The notes under the pieces were generated by a model. The model was given only the letters and a program-made list of their open reading frames with translations. It had not been told where the DNA came from and searched no databases. A DNA stretch of 34,380 bases from Desulfofundulus thermobenzoicus (GTDB lineage: Bacteria; Bacillota; Desulfotomaculia; Desulfotomaculales; Desulfovirgulaceae): contig NZ_WHYR01000038.1 of NCBI RefSeq assembly GCF_009428905.1, forward strand, positions 1-34,380. Reading direction: 5' to 3'. A program made the translations under genes and the position numbers. This document shows positions 26,260 to 34,082 of the stretch, one piece after another; within the stretch, counting starts at the first letter, position 1; every line of letters starts with the position of its first letter.

Positions 26260-27135
26260 TTGTCACACATTGCCGGTGTCCTGGCTGCGGCCAGGGCCTT
26301 TTTGCAACAAAAGAACATTCCCGCCGCTCCCCTGGAGGCGGAGGTATTGCTGGCCCATGTGACCGGCCTGGACCGGCCCGGCCTTTACCGGGAAGCTGGA
26401 CGGCGGCTCACCACCCGGGAGGAAGCCCGCCTGTGGGAACTGCTGCACAGGCGCGCGGCCGGCGAACCGGTGGCCTACCTGACCGGCCGCCGGGAATTCA
26501 TGGGGCTGGATTTTCTGGTCACGCCGGATGTGCTCATCCCCCGGCCGGAAACGGAACTGCTGGTGGAAACGGCCCTGGCATTGCTCCGGGGTCACTGCAC
26601 TCAACGGCTTTTGCTGGCCGACGTGGGTACGGGCAGCGGGGCCATTGCCGTCAGCCTGGCCCGTTACTTCCCGGCAGCCGTCATCTATGCCACCGATATT
26701 TCGGCGGCCGCCCTGGCCGTGGCGGTGGAAAATGCCCGGCGTCACGGCGTGTCGGGCCGGATTTGCTTTCTGCAGGGGGATCTCCTCTCCCCCGTGCAGG
26801 AAATACTTCCTCCCGGCAGCCTTTCCCTGGTGGCAGCCAACCTACCCTACATTCCTTCCCATGAAATGGGCCGGCTCATGCCCGATGTGGCCCGGTACGA
26901 ACCGCGCCTGGCCCTGGACGGCGGCGACGATGGGCTGGCACTGTACCGGCGCCTGATACCCGATGCATACCGCTTGCTGGTGCCGGGAGGTTACCTGCTC
27001 ATGGAAATCGACCCGGCCCAGGTACCCTCATTTGCTCCGTTGCTGCCGGAAAAAGACTGGTGCTACCGGGTGGAACGGGACCTGGCCGGCCGGGAACGGC
27101 TGGTGGTGGCCGGGAAAAAGGAAACCGGTGCATGA
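26260..27135 (+). CDS. prmC: Release factor glutamine methyltransferase
   Basis: A 291-residue SAM-dependent enzyme that methylates the Gln of the GGQ motif in RF1/RF2. The N-terminal helical domain (about 1-85) contains the PVAYLTGRREFMGLDF signature; motif I is DVGTGSGAIA (121-130). The usual NPPY active-site tetrad reads NLPY here (194-197), an uncommon substitution that keeps Asn, Pro and Tyr. The TTG at 26260 is chosen for GGAGGAAAG just upstream and the normal family length; a TTG at 26188 has no site. The gene pair prfA-prmC is the usual order. Confidence 0.95.
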   Translation: MSHIAGVLAAARAFLQQKNIPAAPLEAEVLLAHVTGLDRPGLYREAGRRLTTREEARLWELLHRRAAGEPVAYLTGRREFMGLDFLVTPDVLIPRPETELLVETALALLRGHCTQRLLLADVGTGSGAIAVSLARYFPAAVIYATDISAAALAVAVENARRHGVSGRICFLQGDLLSPVQEILPPGSLSLVAANLPYIPSHEMGRLMPDVARYEPRLALDGGDDGLALYRRLIPDAYRLLVPGGYLLMEIDPAQVPSFAPLLPEKDWCYRVERDLAGRERLVVAGKKETGA

Positions 27136-27307
27136 TCAACGGGATATCCCCGGTGAAGTTAACGCAGGATAGAGAAAGTAAAGACCGGACTTTGGGGCGG
27201 GCTAAAGACAAAGACCGGGTTACCCCGGCCTGAAAACCAATACTGGTACCTGCTCTCATAATCGCCGGGCTCATTTGCGCAATTTCTTGTACGTTGCTAA
27301 TTTAATT

Positions 27308-28009
27308 CTATCCCGGCTGGTGCCGGCCGGCAAGGGCCGTCCAGGCCGTGAGCGCCCCGATGAAGATGATGAGCAGGCCGCTGGCCACCGTCAGCCAGCG
27401 CCAGCTGCGGGGTCCCAGCACCCGCTGGGCCAGGAAGGACAACCGCACGAAAAGCAGCCCCACCCCCACCAGGGCTACTGCGCCGCCCAGGCCGAAGGCC
27501 AGCACCAGGCTCAGCCCCGCCAGGGGTGTGCCGCTGCCCATGGATAGCAACATCACGGCCAGGGCCCCCGGACAGGGGGCCAGGCCGTTGGTCACCCCCA
27601 CCACCAGCAGTCCCCACCGGTCCCGGCGAAAGCCGGCCGCTTCCGCCAGCGGTCCCGGGTGCCCGCAGTGGGGGCAGCAGTGCCGGCGCAGGAGCAGCAG
27701 CCGCAGGCCGATGAAGGCCACCAGTAACCCCGATACCAGTTGCAGCCACGTGCCCAGTTCCTGCCGGGGCATGCCGGCCGCCGTCATGGTCAGCCAGGTG
27801 GCCCAGCGGGCGCCCATGGCCAGGGCCAGCACCACCAGGGTGTGGGTGGCGGCGGTGATCAAACCCAGCTGCAGGGCATCCACGGACCGGCCCCGGGAAA
27901 GGACCAGGTAGGCCCCCATGATTCCCTTGCCGTGGCCCGGTTCCAGGGCGTGCAGCATCCCCAGGCCGAAAGCCGATAAATGGGTAACACCAAAGGTCAA
28001 GCCTCCCAC
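27308..28009 (-). CDS. NicO/RcnA-type nickel-cobalt exporter
   Basis: A 233-residue integral membrane protein with about six hydrophobic segments. It carries the two NicO-family signatures, HALEPGHGKGIMGAYLVLS near the N-terminus and APCPGALAVML near the middle. Between them lies a short Cys/His loop (HCCPHCGHPG), fitting metal binding. Family members export Ni or Co, or in some cases act in uptake. The GTG start follows GAGGG closely; a better start is not visible. It is divergent from the Fur-family gene, so shared metal control through the 278-base gap is plausible but not shown. Confidence 0.85.
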   Translation of the reverse strand: MGGLTFGVTHLSAFGLGMLHALEPGHGKGIMGAYLVLSRGRSVDALQLGLITAATHTLVVLALAMGARWATWLTMTAAGMPRQELGTWLQLVSGLLVAFIGLRLLLLRRHCCPHCGHPGPLAEAAGFRRDRWGLLVVGVTNGLAPCPGALAVMLLSMGSGTPLAGLSLVLAFGLGGAVALVGVGLLFVRLSFLAQRVLGPRSWRWLTVASGLLIIFIGALTAWTALAGRHQPG

Positions 28010-28211
28010 CTGCCCTCAAAAAGTCGTCGGTCGTCTGATTAAATAGACCGGCACTCCCCGGTTTTAAAAGAACTTCAAAGTTTTTGGTATAGTACACAAA
28101 CCCGGTGGCAGTGAGTGCAGGGCTACGTGGCGTCACTAAACCAGCCGGGGTAATTATGACGGAATCACATATAGGATATTCTTCCGGCCCCATTTTTTAG
28201 ACCAGCCCTTC

Positions 28212-28240
28212 TTGACAAAAGATGGGTTATCTGATTAAAT
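28212..28240 (+). promoter_or_regulatory. Promoter of the Fur-family gene
   Basis: A perfect TTGACA (28212-28217), 17 bases, then TTAAAT (28235-28240). The predicted transcription start lies immediately upstream of the Zur-like box, so a bound repressor would block early elongation. Confidence 0.65.
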
Positions 28241-28255
28241 AAAAGTTGTTACCAT

Positions 28256-28272
28256 ATCGGAATAATTCTGAT
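28256..28272. promoter_or_regulatory. Zur-like operator
   Basis: ATCGGAATAATTCTGAT is an 8-1-8 dyad with a single mismatched pair. The inner 15 bases match the Bacillus Zur box TCGTAAT-N-ATTACGA at 12 of 14 defined positions. It lies between the promoter and the ribosome binding site of the Fur-family gene, which implies autoregulation. No second clear copy was seen before znuA. Confidence 0.6.
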
Positions 28273-28287
28273 CTGGGAGGAATACTT

Positions 28288-28899
28288 ATGAAACAAATGG
28301 GTGCCGGGTCGGGGAGAGCGGGATTGAAACCCGGAAGGTCCGCGAAGTCCGTTGATATGGATTCCGGGCCGGTGACCCGGCAGGCGGCGGAGAAGTTGCC
28401 CGCTGGGCCGGAACGCTCCGTCGCCCGGGACCCCCGTATTCCGGATGCCGGCCGGCAGCTGGAAGACGCCCTGGTTAAACTTAAAGGGCATGGTGTGCGT
28501 CTGACGCCCCAGCGGCAGGAGGTGCTGCGCATTTTAATCGAAGAGGCCCGGGATGAAATACATTTCAGTGCCGAAGAAATATGGCAAAAGGTGAGGCTGC
28601 GTTACGACAGCATCAGTTTTGACACCATCTATCGCACCCTGCACCTGTTGACCCGCTGCGGCCTGGCCAGTGAACTGGACTTTGCCGACGGCTGCCGCCG
28701 TTTTGAATATGCCGGTAAAGGGCACCACCACCACCTGGTCTGTTTGAAATGCGGCCGGGCCGAGGAACTGCCCTTTTGTCCGGAGGAGTGCCTGGCCCGG
28801 GTACGGGCGGAGAGACCGGGTTTTAAAGTGGCCGGTCATGCTTTTAAAGTTTACGGATACTGTCACCGGTGCCAAAAAGGCGGGGAAGATTTACTGTAG
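28288..28899 (+). CDS. zur: Fur-family metalloregulator, probably Zur
   Basis: A 203-residue DNA-binding repressor. Residues about 1-62 are a Gly/Pro/Arg-rich extension not found in ordinary Fur proteins of 140-150 residues. The winged helix starts at LKGHGVRLTPQRQEVLRIL and includes SFDTIYRTLHLLTRCGL. The dimerisation domain has the HHHHLVCLKCG metal region and two CxxC pairs (CLKC, CHRC) of a structural zinc site. The zinc importer genes downstream and the Zur-like box argue for Zur over Fur or PerR. ATG 28288 has GGGAGGA six bases upstream. Confidence 0.85.
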   Translation: MKQMGAGSGRAGLKPGRSAKSVDMDSGPVTRQAAEKLPAGPERSVARDPRIPDAGRQLEDALVKLKGHGVRLTPQRQEVLRILIEEARDEIHFSAEEIWQKVRLRYDSISFDTIYRTLHLLTRCGLASELDFADGCRRFEYAGKGHHHHLVCLKCGRAEELPFCPEECLARVRAERPGFKVAGHAFKVYGYCHRCQKGGEDLL

Positions 28900-28992
28900 G
28901 ACGTACATGTTGCCGGTAATTAACTTATTGCTTGGCCCGTTGCCCGGTCCCCCCAGTAAATAAGGTTAACATAAAAGCGAACCGCCGAGGCA

Positions 28993-29011
28993 AAAGGGGT
29001 CAGACCCCTTT
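28993..29011. repeat. Perfect 9-1-9 palindrome
   Basis: AAAGGGGTCAGACCCCTTT is perfectly self-complementary around one central base. It lies in the 270-base gap between the regulator and znuA and is followed by TGGGG, not a T-run, so it is a poor terminator. It resembles dispersed GGGGTCAGACCCC palindromes of mobile origin. Confidence 0.6.
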
Positions 29012-29169
29012 GGGGATGGTTTGCCAGAGCTGATTGTTTGTCTGATATGTACACAGAAAAGGGACCAAAATTTACGATTTGGAGCAATAGTCTTTACCGG
29101 CGGCCGGTGCTTAGCCGGTTTTAAAAATGGTTATACTGCCGACAATATCCATAAAAGGAGGTGGCGGGT

Positions 29170-30168
29170 TTGAACCGGGGACTCCCTGTTTTGCTGGCAG
29201 CCGTACTGCTGGTTTTCTGCCTGTCCGGTTGCAATGCTGCCGGCACCTCCGCCCCGCCGGGGGATGGGAAGATGGAGGTGGTTACCACCATTTATCCCCT
29301 TTACGATTTTGCCCGCCAGGTGGGGGGAGACCGGGTGGAAGTGACCAGAATGCTGCCGCCCGGCGTGGAACCCCACGATTGGGAACCCACGGCCAGGGAT
29401 ATGGTGCGGCTTTCCCGGGCCAAAGTTTTTATCTATAACGGTGCCGGGATGGAGCCCTGGGTGGACAGGCAGTTGCCCACCCTGCAGCAAAAGGGGATTG
29501 TGGTGGTGGAAGCCAGCCGGGGGCTGGATCTCATTACCGGTACGCCGGAAGGGGCTGCCGGGGGGGAGGAAGCTGCCGCACCGGAGCCGGCAGGGAAAGG
29601 GCACAATCACGGCCACCCCGGCACCGGAGCCGGGCCGGGCGGTGTGGACCCCCATGTCTGGCTGGATCCCGTTCAGGCCCGGCAGATAGTGCAAAAAATC
29701 CGGGACGCTTTTATGGCCGCCGACCCGGCCCACGCTGATGAATATCAATCCCGGGCACAGGCCTACCTGGCGGAACTGGCGGCCCTGGACCGGGAGTACA
29801 GGGAAGCGGTGCAGGGTTTTCAAAGCCGGGATATAGTTACCTCCCATGCGGCCTTCGGCTACCTGGCCCGGCGTTACGGCCTGCACCAGGTGCCTGTAAT
29901 GGGTCTTTCCCCCCAGAGCGAGCCCGATCCGGCTCACATGCGCCGGATAGCGGATTTTTGCCGGGAGCACCATGTGAAGTATATTTTCTTTGAAACCCTG
30001 GTCAGCCCGAAGCTGTCCGAAACTCTGGCCCGGGAAGTGGGTGCGGCAACACTGGTGCTCAATCCCCTGGAAGGCCTGACACCGGAGGAAGAAAGGCGGG
30101 GGGAAAATTATCTTTCCATCATGAGGCAAAACCTGGCCCGCTTGAAAATGGCCCTGGGAGGCAGTTAA
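29170..30168 (+). CDS. znuA: Zinc ABC transporter substrate-binding lipoprotein
   Basis: A 332-residue cluster A-I solute-binding protein. The signal peptide ends in the lipobox LSGC (Cys about residue 20). Metal ligands are visible in EPHDWEPTARD, DPHVWLDP and TSHAAFGYLARRYG, and a His/Gly-rich loop (GKGHNHGHPG, about 143-152) precedes the second, typical of zinc-specific ZnuA rather than manganese proteins. The C-terminal segment reads LVLNPLEGLT, as in Bacillus-type ZnuA. The TTG at 29170 is chosen for AAAAGGAGGTGG just upstream; a GTG at 29161 lies within that site. First gene of the import operon. Confidence 0.92.
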   Translation: MNRGLPVLLAAVLLVFCLSGCNAAGTSAPPGDGKMEVVTTIYPLYDFARQVGGDRVEVTRMLPPGVEPHDWEPTARDMVRLSRAKVFIYNGAGMEPWVDRQLPTLQQKGIVVVEASRGLDLITGTPEGAAGGEEAAAPEPAGKGHNHGHPGTGAGPGGVDPHVWLDPVQARQIVQKIRDAFMAADPAHADEYQSRAQAYLAELAALDREYREAVQGFQSRDIVTSHAAFGYLARRYGLHQVPVMGLSPQSEPDPAHMRRIADFCREHHVKYIFFETLVSPKLSETLAREVGAATLVLNPLEGLTPEEERRGENYLSIMRQNLARLKMALGGS

Positions 30169-30229
30169 AAATGGCGTTTATGGGTGAAAAACAGGCAAAT
30201 GGCGAAGAAACGGTGGGGGGATGTTACCT

Positions 30230-30976
30230 GTGAACCCGGTGGTGGAAGTAAGGGATGTGTCCTTCAGTTACGGGGAGGATCTGGTGCTGGAACGCATTAA
30301 CCTCACCGTGGCCGGGGGTGATTTTCTGGCCCTGATGGGACCCAACGGTTCGGGCAAGACCACCCTGGTGAAACTGATCCTGGGCCTTTTAAAACCCCTT
30401 TCCGGGGAAGTGCGGCTCTTTGGCTGTCCGGTGGGCCGCTTTCGCCAGTGGGACCGGATTGGCTACGTGCCCCAGAAGGCCACCAGTTTTGATACCCGTT
30501 TTCCGGCCACGGTGGAAGAGGTGGTTCTGTCCGGTCGCTTTTCCCGCCTGGGTATGGGCCGTCGCCCGGGGAAGGAAGATTACCGGGCGGTGGAGGAAGC
30601 CCTGGAACTGGTGGGGCTGGCCGGCGCCGGAAAGCGCACCGTGGGCAGCCTGTCCGGCGGGCAGCAGCAGCGGGTATTCATCGCCCGGGCCCTGGCGGGC
30701 CGGCCTGAACTGCTGGTGCTGGATGAACCGGTGGTGGGCCTGGACAGCCGGGCGCTGGACTCCTTTTATGCCCTGCTGGAGCAATTGAACCGGGACATGG
30801 GCATTACGTTGATTACTGTCTCCCATGACACCGGCACCGTAGCGCGGCGGGTGGGCCAGGTGGCCTGCATCAACAGGCGGCTCATCTGTCACGGCCATCC
30901 GGCCAGGGTGCTGACCACCGCCAACCTGGCCCGTCTCTACGGCATACCGGTGCGGCGGGTGGTGCACGAGCACTGA
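30230..30976 (+). CDS. znuC: Zinc ABC transporter ATPase
   Basis: A 248-residue ABC ATPase that powers zinc import with ZnuB. Walker A GPNGSGKTT, the Q-loop region GYVPQKATSFDTRFPATVEE typical of metal-type ATPases, signature LSGGQQQR, Walker B LLVLDEP and the switch His in TVSHD are all present. The GTG at 30230 fits the GGTGGGGGG site (30212-30220) better than the ATG at 30221, which abuts it. It begins 61 bases after znuA. Confidence 0.95.
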   Translation: MNPVVEVRDVSFSYGEDLVLERINLTVAGGDFLALMGPNGSGKTTLVKLILGLLKPLSGEVRLFGCPVGRFRQWDRIGYVPQKATSFDTRFPATVEEVVLSGRFSRLGMGRRPGKEDYRAVEEALELVGLAGAGKRTVGSLSGGQQQRVFIARALAGRPELLVLDEPVVGLDSRALDSFYALLEQLNRDMGITLITVSHDTGTVARRVGQVACINRRLICHGHPARVLTTANLARLYGIPVRRVVHEH

Positions 30977-31067
30977 TTTTCCCACCAAATGACGGGCAAA
31001 TCCCGGTTCCGGCAACGATCATTGAGGAATCCCCTATGCGCTCGTTGTTGGCACGACGAAGGAGGAG

Positions 31068-31113
31068 AAGGGAATTTGCGCGGAGCTATGCTCGTGGAAA
31101 CAAAAATTCCCTT
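31068..31113 (+). other. Inverted repeat in the znuC-znuB gap
   Basis: AAGGGAATTT (31068-31077) and AAATTCCCTT (31104-31113) form a perfect 10-bp stem with a 26-base loop. It lies 40 bases before znuB and has no following T-run. It could slow ribosomes or stabilise the upstream message. Confidence 0.45.
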
Positions 31114-31183
31114 TATAAAGCATGAAAAACTATTCGCCGAGGAGACTGCGCCATGGGAGAAATTTTTGCTTACGATTTTATGA
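31076..31183 (+). CDS. Possible 35-residue leader peptide overlapping znuB
   Basis: A TTG at 31076 lies nine bases after AAGGAGGAG (31059-31067) and opens a frame that overlaps the first 31 bases of znuB. The product (MRGAMLVETKIPFIKHEKLF, then a further 15 residues) has no recognisable family. A second tiny frame, ATG 31036 to TGA 31125, encodes six consecutive Arg with rare codons. Either may be chance; the strong ribosome binding site is the only support. Translational coupling to znuB is conceivable. Confidence 0.25.
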   Translation: MRGAMLVETKIPFIKHEKLFAEETAPWEKFLLTIL

Positions 31184-32034
31184 TCCGGGCTTTGCTGGCG
31201 GGATTGCTGGCGGGCCTGATTTGCCCCGCGGTGGGCGTGTTTCTGGTCCTGCGCCGCTATGCCTTCATGGCCGATACCCTGGCCCACATATCCCTGGCGG
31301 GGGTGGCCCTGGGTCTGATCCTGGGCATTTTCCCGCCCGTGGCCACCCTAGCGGTGGCCCTGACCGCCGCCCTGGCCGTCGAGCGCCTGCGGGCCGCCGG
31401 ACGGCTGCACGGCGAGGCCATCCTGGCCCTGATGATGAGCAGCGGTCTGGCCCTGGCGGTGGTGTTGATCAGCCTGGCCCGGGGTTTTAACGTGGACGTC
31501 ATGGGGTATCTTTTCGGGAGCATTCTCACCGTGGGCCCGGCCGATCTGCTCCTGATCCTGGTGGTGGGGGTGGTGGTCCTGGGGATGCTGGCCGTTTTCC
31601 ACAAGGAATTGTTCTTTATTTCCTTTGACGAGGAATGCGCCCGGGTGGCCGGTCTGCCGGTGGACCGGCTGAATGTGCTTTTCATCCTGCTGGTGGCCCT
31701 GACCGTTTCCGTATCCATCCGGGTGGTGGGTGTGCTGCTGGTCGGTGCCCTGATGGTCATCCCCGTGCTCACCGCCCAGCTGGTGGCCGGCAGTTTCAAG
31801 CGCCTTTTCTGGTTTTCCCTGGTCCTGGGGGTGACCGTTTCCTTCTGGGGTCTGGTACTGTCCTACCGCCTGGGGACGGCGGCCGGGGGTTCCATTGTCC
31901 TGCTGGCGGCGGCTGTTTTCGCCCTGGTGCAGGCCGGCACGGCCCTCCGGCGGGCCCGGCGGCGGCGCCTGGCCGCGGCTGCTGCCGGGAAGGTCCCCCT
32001 GGCCGTGCTGGGGGAGCGGGGATCGGGGTCCTAG
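31153..32034 (+). CDS. znuB: Zinc ABC transporter permease
   Basis: A 293-residue ABC-3 family permease with about eight to nine hydrophobic segments. It shows the family start YDFMIRALLAGLLAGLICPA, the FLVLRRYAFMADTLAHISLAG block that contacts the ATPase, and the later RVVGVLLVGALMVIPVLTAQ helix. The C-terminus is short and Arg/Ala-rich. GAGGAG lies eight bases before ATG 31153. It is separated from znuC by 176 bases, an unusually wide gap within a znuACB set, but the strand and order are those of one transporter. Confidence 0.94.
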   Translation: MGEIFAYDFMIRALLAGLLAGLICPAVGVFLVLRRYAFMADTLAHISLAGVALGLILGIFPPVATLAVALTAALAVERLRAAGRLHGEAILALMMSSGLALAVVLISLARGFNVDVMGYLFGSILTVGPADLLLILVVGVVVLGMLAVFHKELFFISFDEECARVAGLPVDRLNVLFILLVALTVSVSIRVVGVLLVGALMVIPVLTAQLVAGSFKRLFWFSLVLGVTVSFWGLVLSYRLGTAAGGSIVLLAAAVFALVQAGTALRRARRRRLAAAAAGKVPLAVLGERGSGS

Positions 32035-32035
32035 C

Positions 32036-32051
32036 CAGGAACACGTTCCTG
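32036..32051. terminator. Weak hairpin between convergent znuB and ABC-2 permease
   Basis: CAGGAA / TTCCTG with a CACG loop, in the 28-base gap between convergent genes. No T-run on either side, so any bidirectional terminator role is uncertain. Confidence 0.3.
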
Positions 32052-32062
32052 CCGCGGGTTGT

Positions 32063-32878
32063 TTACCTGATCACCAGTCGCCGCACCAGGTACAGGGGCA
32101 GGGGGAAGAGCAGGGCGGTGAACACCGTCAGCCAGATCAGGTCCCAGAGCAATCCGGCCCCCACCTGCCCCAGGACCAGGCCGCGGACCAGGTTGACCAC
32201 ATGATAGAGGGGGCTGGCCCAGGCCAGACTCCGCACCAGGGGCGGCAGGCCGCTCAAAGGGAAGAAGACGCCGGAAAAGAGAAAAAGGGGCGTCATGATC
32301 AGGGAGAAAAAGTAATTGAAGTTTTCCATGTTGGGCACCAGTCCGGTCCAGATTATGGACAGGGCGGCGAACAAAAGGCCCGCCACAGCCAGCACCGGCG
32401 GCACCAGAAGCGCCCAGGGGGAGGCCACCAGGCCCAGCACCAGGATGACCACCAGGATCACCGATCCGTAAAGGACACTTTTAAAGGTGCCGAAAAGCAT
32501 CTCGGCCACAATCACATCTTCGATGCTCACCGGGGTGGCCACCATGGCCTGGAAGGTCTTTTGATACTCCATGCGCACAAAGGTGCCGTAGGTACATTCG
32601 TAGCTGGTGGCAAACATGGCCGAGGAGGCCACCAGACCGGGAGCCAGGTAATTCAGATAGGGCAGGCCCTCCATGGGCTGCACATAGGCGCCCAGGCCCA
32701 GCCCCAGGGCCGTGATATACAGCAGGGGTTCGAAAAAATTAAAGGAAATGTTGGTTTTCCAGTTGCGGCTGAAAACAATCAGGTGCCGGCGTAACACCGG
32801 CCACACCAGGGGGGAAATATCGGGGAGTTTCAGGACATAATACCCCCTTGTAAAAGATTCCTGATAATTCCGGCACAC
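32063..32878 (-). CDS. ABC-2 type exporter permease (NodJ-like)
   Basis: A six-TM ABC-2 permease, up to 271 residues. It has the NodJ-like core NFFEPLLYITALGLGLGAYV, YLNYLAPGLVASSAMF and the late FLFSGVFFPLSGLP. The partner ATPase is encoded just upstream on the same strand. The start is unclear: the GTG at 32878 has no good ribosome binding site and adds an atypical polar segment, while a strong AAGGGGGT (32849-32842) precedes an in-frame CTG at 32833 by eight bases; that CTG would give the family-like start KLPDISPLVWPVLRRH. The substrate is unknown; relatives export drugs or lipid-linked oligosaccharides. Confidence 0.88.
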   Translation of the reverse strand: MCRNYQESFTRGYYVLKLPDISPLVWPVLRRHLIVFSRNWKTNISFNFFEPLLYITALGLGLGAYVQPMEGLPYLNYLAPGLVASSAMFATSYECTYGTFVRMEYQKTFQAMVATPVSIEDVIVAEMLFGTFKSVLYGSVILVVILVLGLVASPWALLVPPVLAVAGLLFAALSIIWTGLVPNMENFNYFFSLIMTPLFLFSGVFFPLSGLPPLVRSLAWASPLYHVVNLVRGLVLGQVGAGLLWDLIWLTVFTALLFPLPLYLVRRLVIR

Positions 32879-32903
32879 TTAACCATGCCGGCTTCCAGCG
32901 GGA

Positions 32904-34082
32904 TCAGCCGTCCAGTCCCCTTCCCGTTAGCTTTAAAAATACATCTTCCAGGGTGGCCGGGCGCAAAAGCAGGTGGGCAAAGGGCACGGGCAGGGACTGC
33001 AGTGCCTGCAGCACTGCCTGGCCGCTGTCCCGGGGAAAAAGAAAAATATTGTCTCCCACCACCAGGTGGCCCCGGATCAGGGAATCAACCCGGTGCAGGA
33101 TCATTTTTATGCCGTTCTCCGGCTCAATTCCCCATTCCGCCGTTCCCGGCAAGCTCCCCGGCGGTCCATACTCCTTTAGACGGTAAAGCGCTGTACCTGC
33201 AGGCTCCGGTGGATCTACCTTACCAGTCCCCCCACCGGCAGGATCCGGCCCGCCAAAATCCGGTAAGGTGACGCCCCTTTGTTCCGGCCGGTCATCTTTT
33301 CCCGGTACGCCGGTTCCAAACCGCCCTTCCGGTTGTCCAGCGCAAGGGGTATTTGCTATCTGCGCATATCCCCCCGGCAGCCCCACCTCCACCACTTCCC
33401 GGCCAATGTGCCGGGACACCAGCCCCCGGGGGTCGCCCTCTTCCAGTATTTCCCCTTGATCCATGATCACCAGCCGGTCGCAGAGCTGGCTGGCTTCTTC
33501 CAGGTAGTGGGTGGTCAGCAGCAAGGTAACTCCCCGTTCCTTTAAACGGCGCAGCCTCTGCCACACCAGGTGACGGGCCTGGGGGTCCAGTCCGGTGGTG
33601 GGTTCGTCCAGGACCACCACTTCCGGATTGTTGATCAATGCCCGGGCAATGGTCAGACGACGCTTCATCCCCCCGGACAGGCGGTCCACCCGTTCTCCGG
33701 CCCGGTCCGCCAGATCAAAAAACTCTAACAGTTCCATGGCCCGGGGGCGGGCGTCCGCGGCCGGTAGCCGGAAGTAGCCCGCGTAAACCAGCAGGTTTTG
33801 CAGCACCTTTAAATCCGGGTCCAGGTTGTTTTCCTGGGGTACCACTCCCAGGCGGCTTTTGATTTGACGGGGGTGTTTCCGCACGTCCATGCCCAGGACG
33901 GTCAGCCGGCCGGAGGTAACCGGGGAAAAACAGCAGATCATGTTCACCGTGGTGGTTTTGCCTGCCCCGTTGGGGCCCAGAAAACCAAAGCATTCCCGGG
34001 CACGCACCGCAAAGTCGATGCCCCGCACGGCGGCCCGGCCGTTGAACTCCTTGGTCAATTTTTCAGCCACCACCACATCCAT
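32904..34082 (-). CDS. ABC-2 exporter ATPase (NodI-like) with long insertion
   Basis: A 392-residue ABC ATPase paired with the permease downstream. Walker A GPNGAGKTT (36-44), signature LSGGMKRR (135-142), Walker B VVVLDEP (155-161) and switch His (192) are intact. NodI-like proteins are usually about 300-310 residues; here residues about 236-322 are an extra Pro/Gly-rich low-complexity stretch inserted between the catalytic domain and the C-terminal regulatory domain, which resumes at MILHRVDSLIRGHLVVGDN and ends in the standard RPATLEDVFLKLTGR. The insertion keeps frame and has no stop. ATG 34082 is the natural start (MDVVVAEKLTKEFNG). Confidence 0.92.
   Translation of the reverse strand: MDVVVAEKLTKEFNGRAAVRGIDFAVRARECFGFLGPNGAGKTTTVNMICCFSPVTSGRLTVLGMDVRKHPRQIKSRLGVVPQENNLDPDLKVLQNLLVYAGYFRLPAADARPRAMELLEFFDLADRAGERVDRLSGGMKRRLTIARALINNPEVVVLDEPTTGLDPQARHLVWQRLRRLKERGVTLLLTTHYLEEASQLCDRLVIMDQGEILEEGDPRGLVSRHIGREVVEVGLPGGYAQIANTPCAGQPEGRFGTGVPGKDDRPEQRGVTLPDFGGPDPAGGGTGKVDPPEPAGTALYRLKEYGPPGSLPGTAEWGIEPENGIKMILHRVDSLIRGHLVVGDNIFLFPRDSGQAVLQALQSLPVPFAHLLLRPATLEDVFLKLTGRGLDG

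Noticed and set aside
27297..28193. Larger minus-strand frame over the NicO gene
   Set aside because: Its product is Gly/Pro/Ala/Arg-rich low-complexity; the overlapping frame encodes the conserved NicO signatures.
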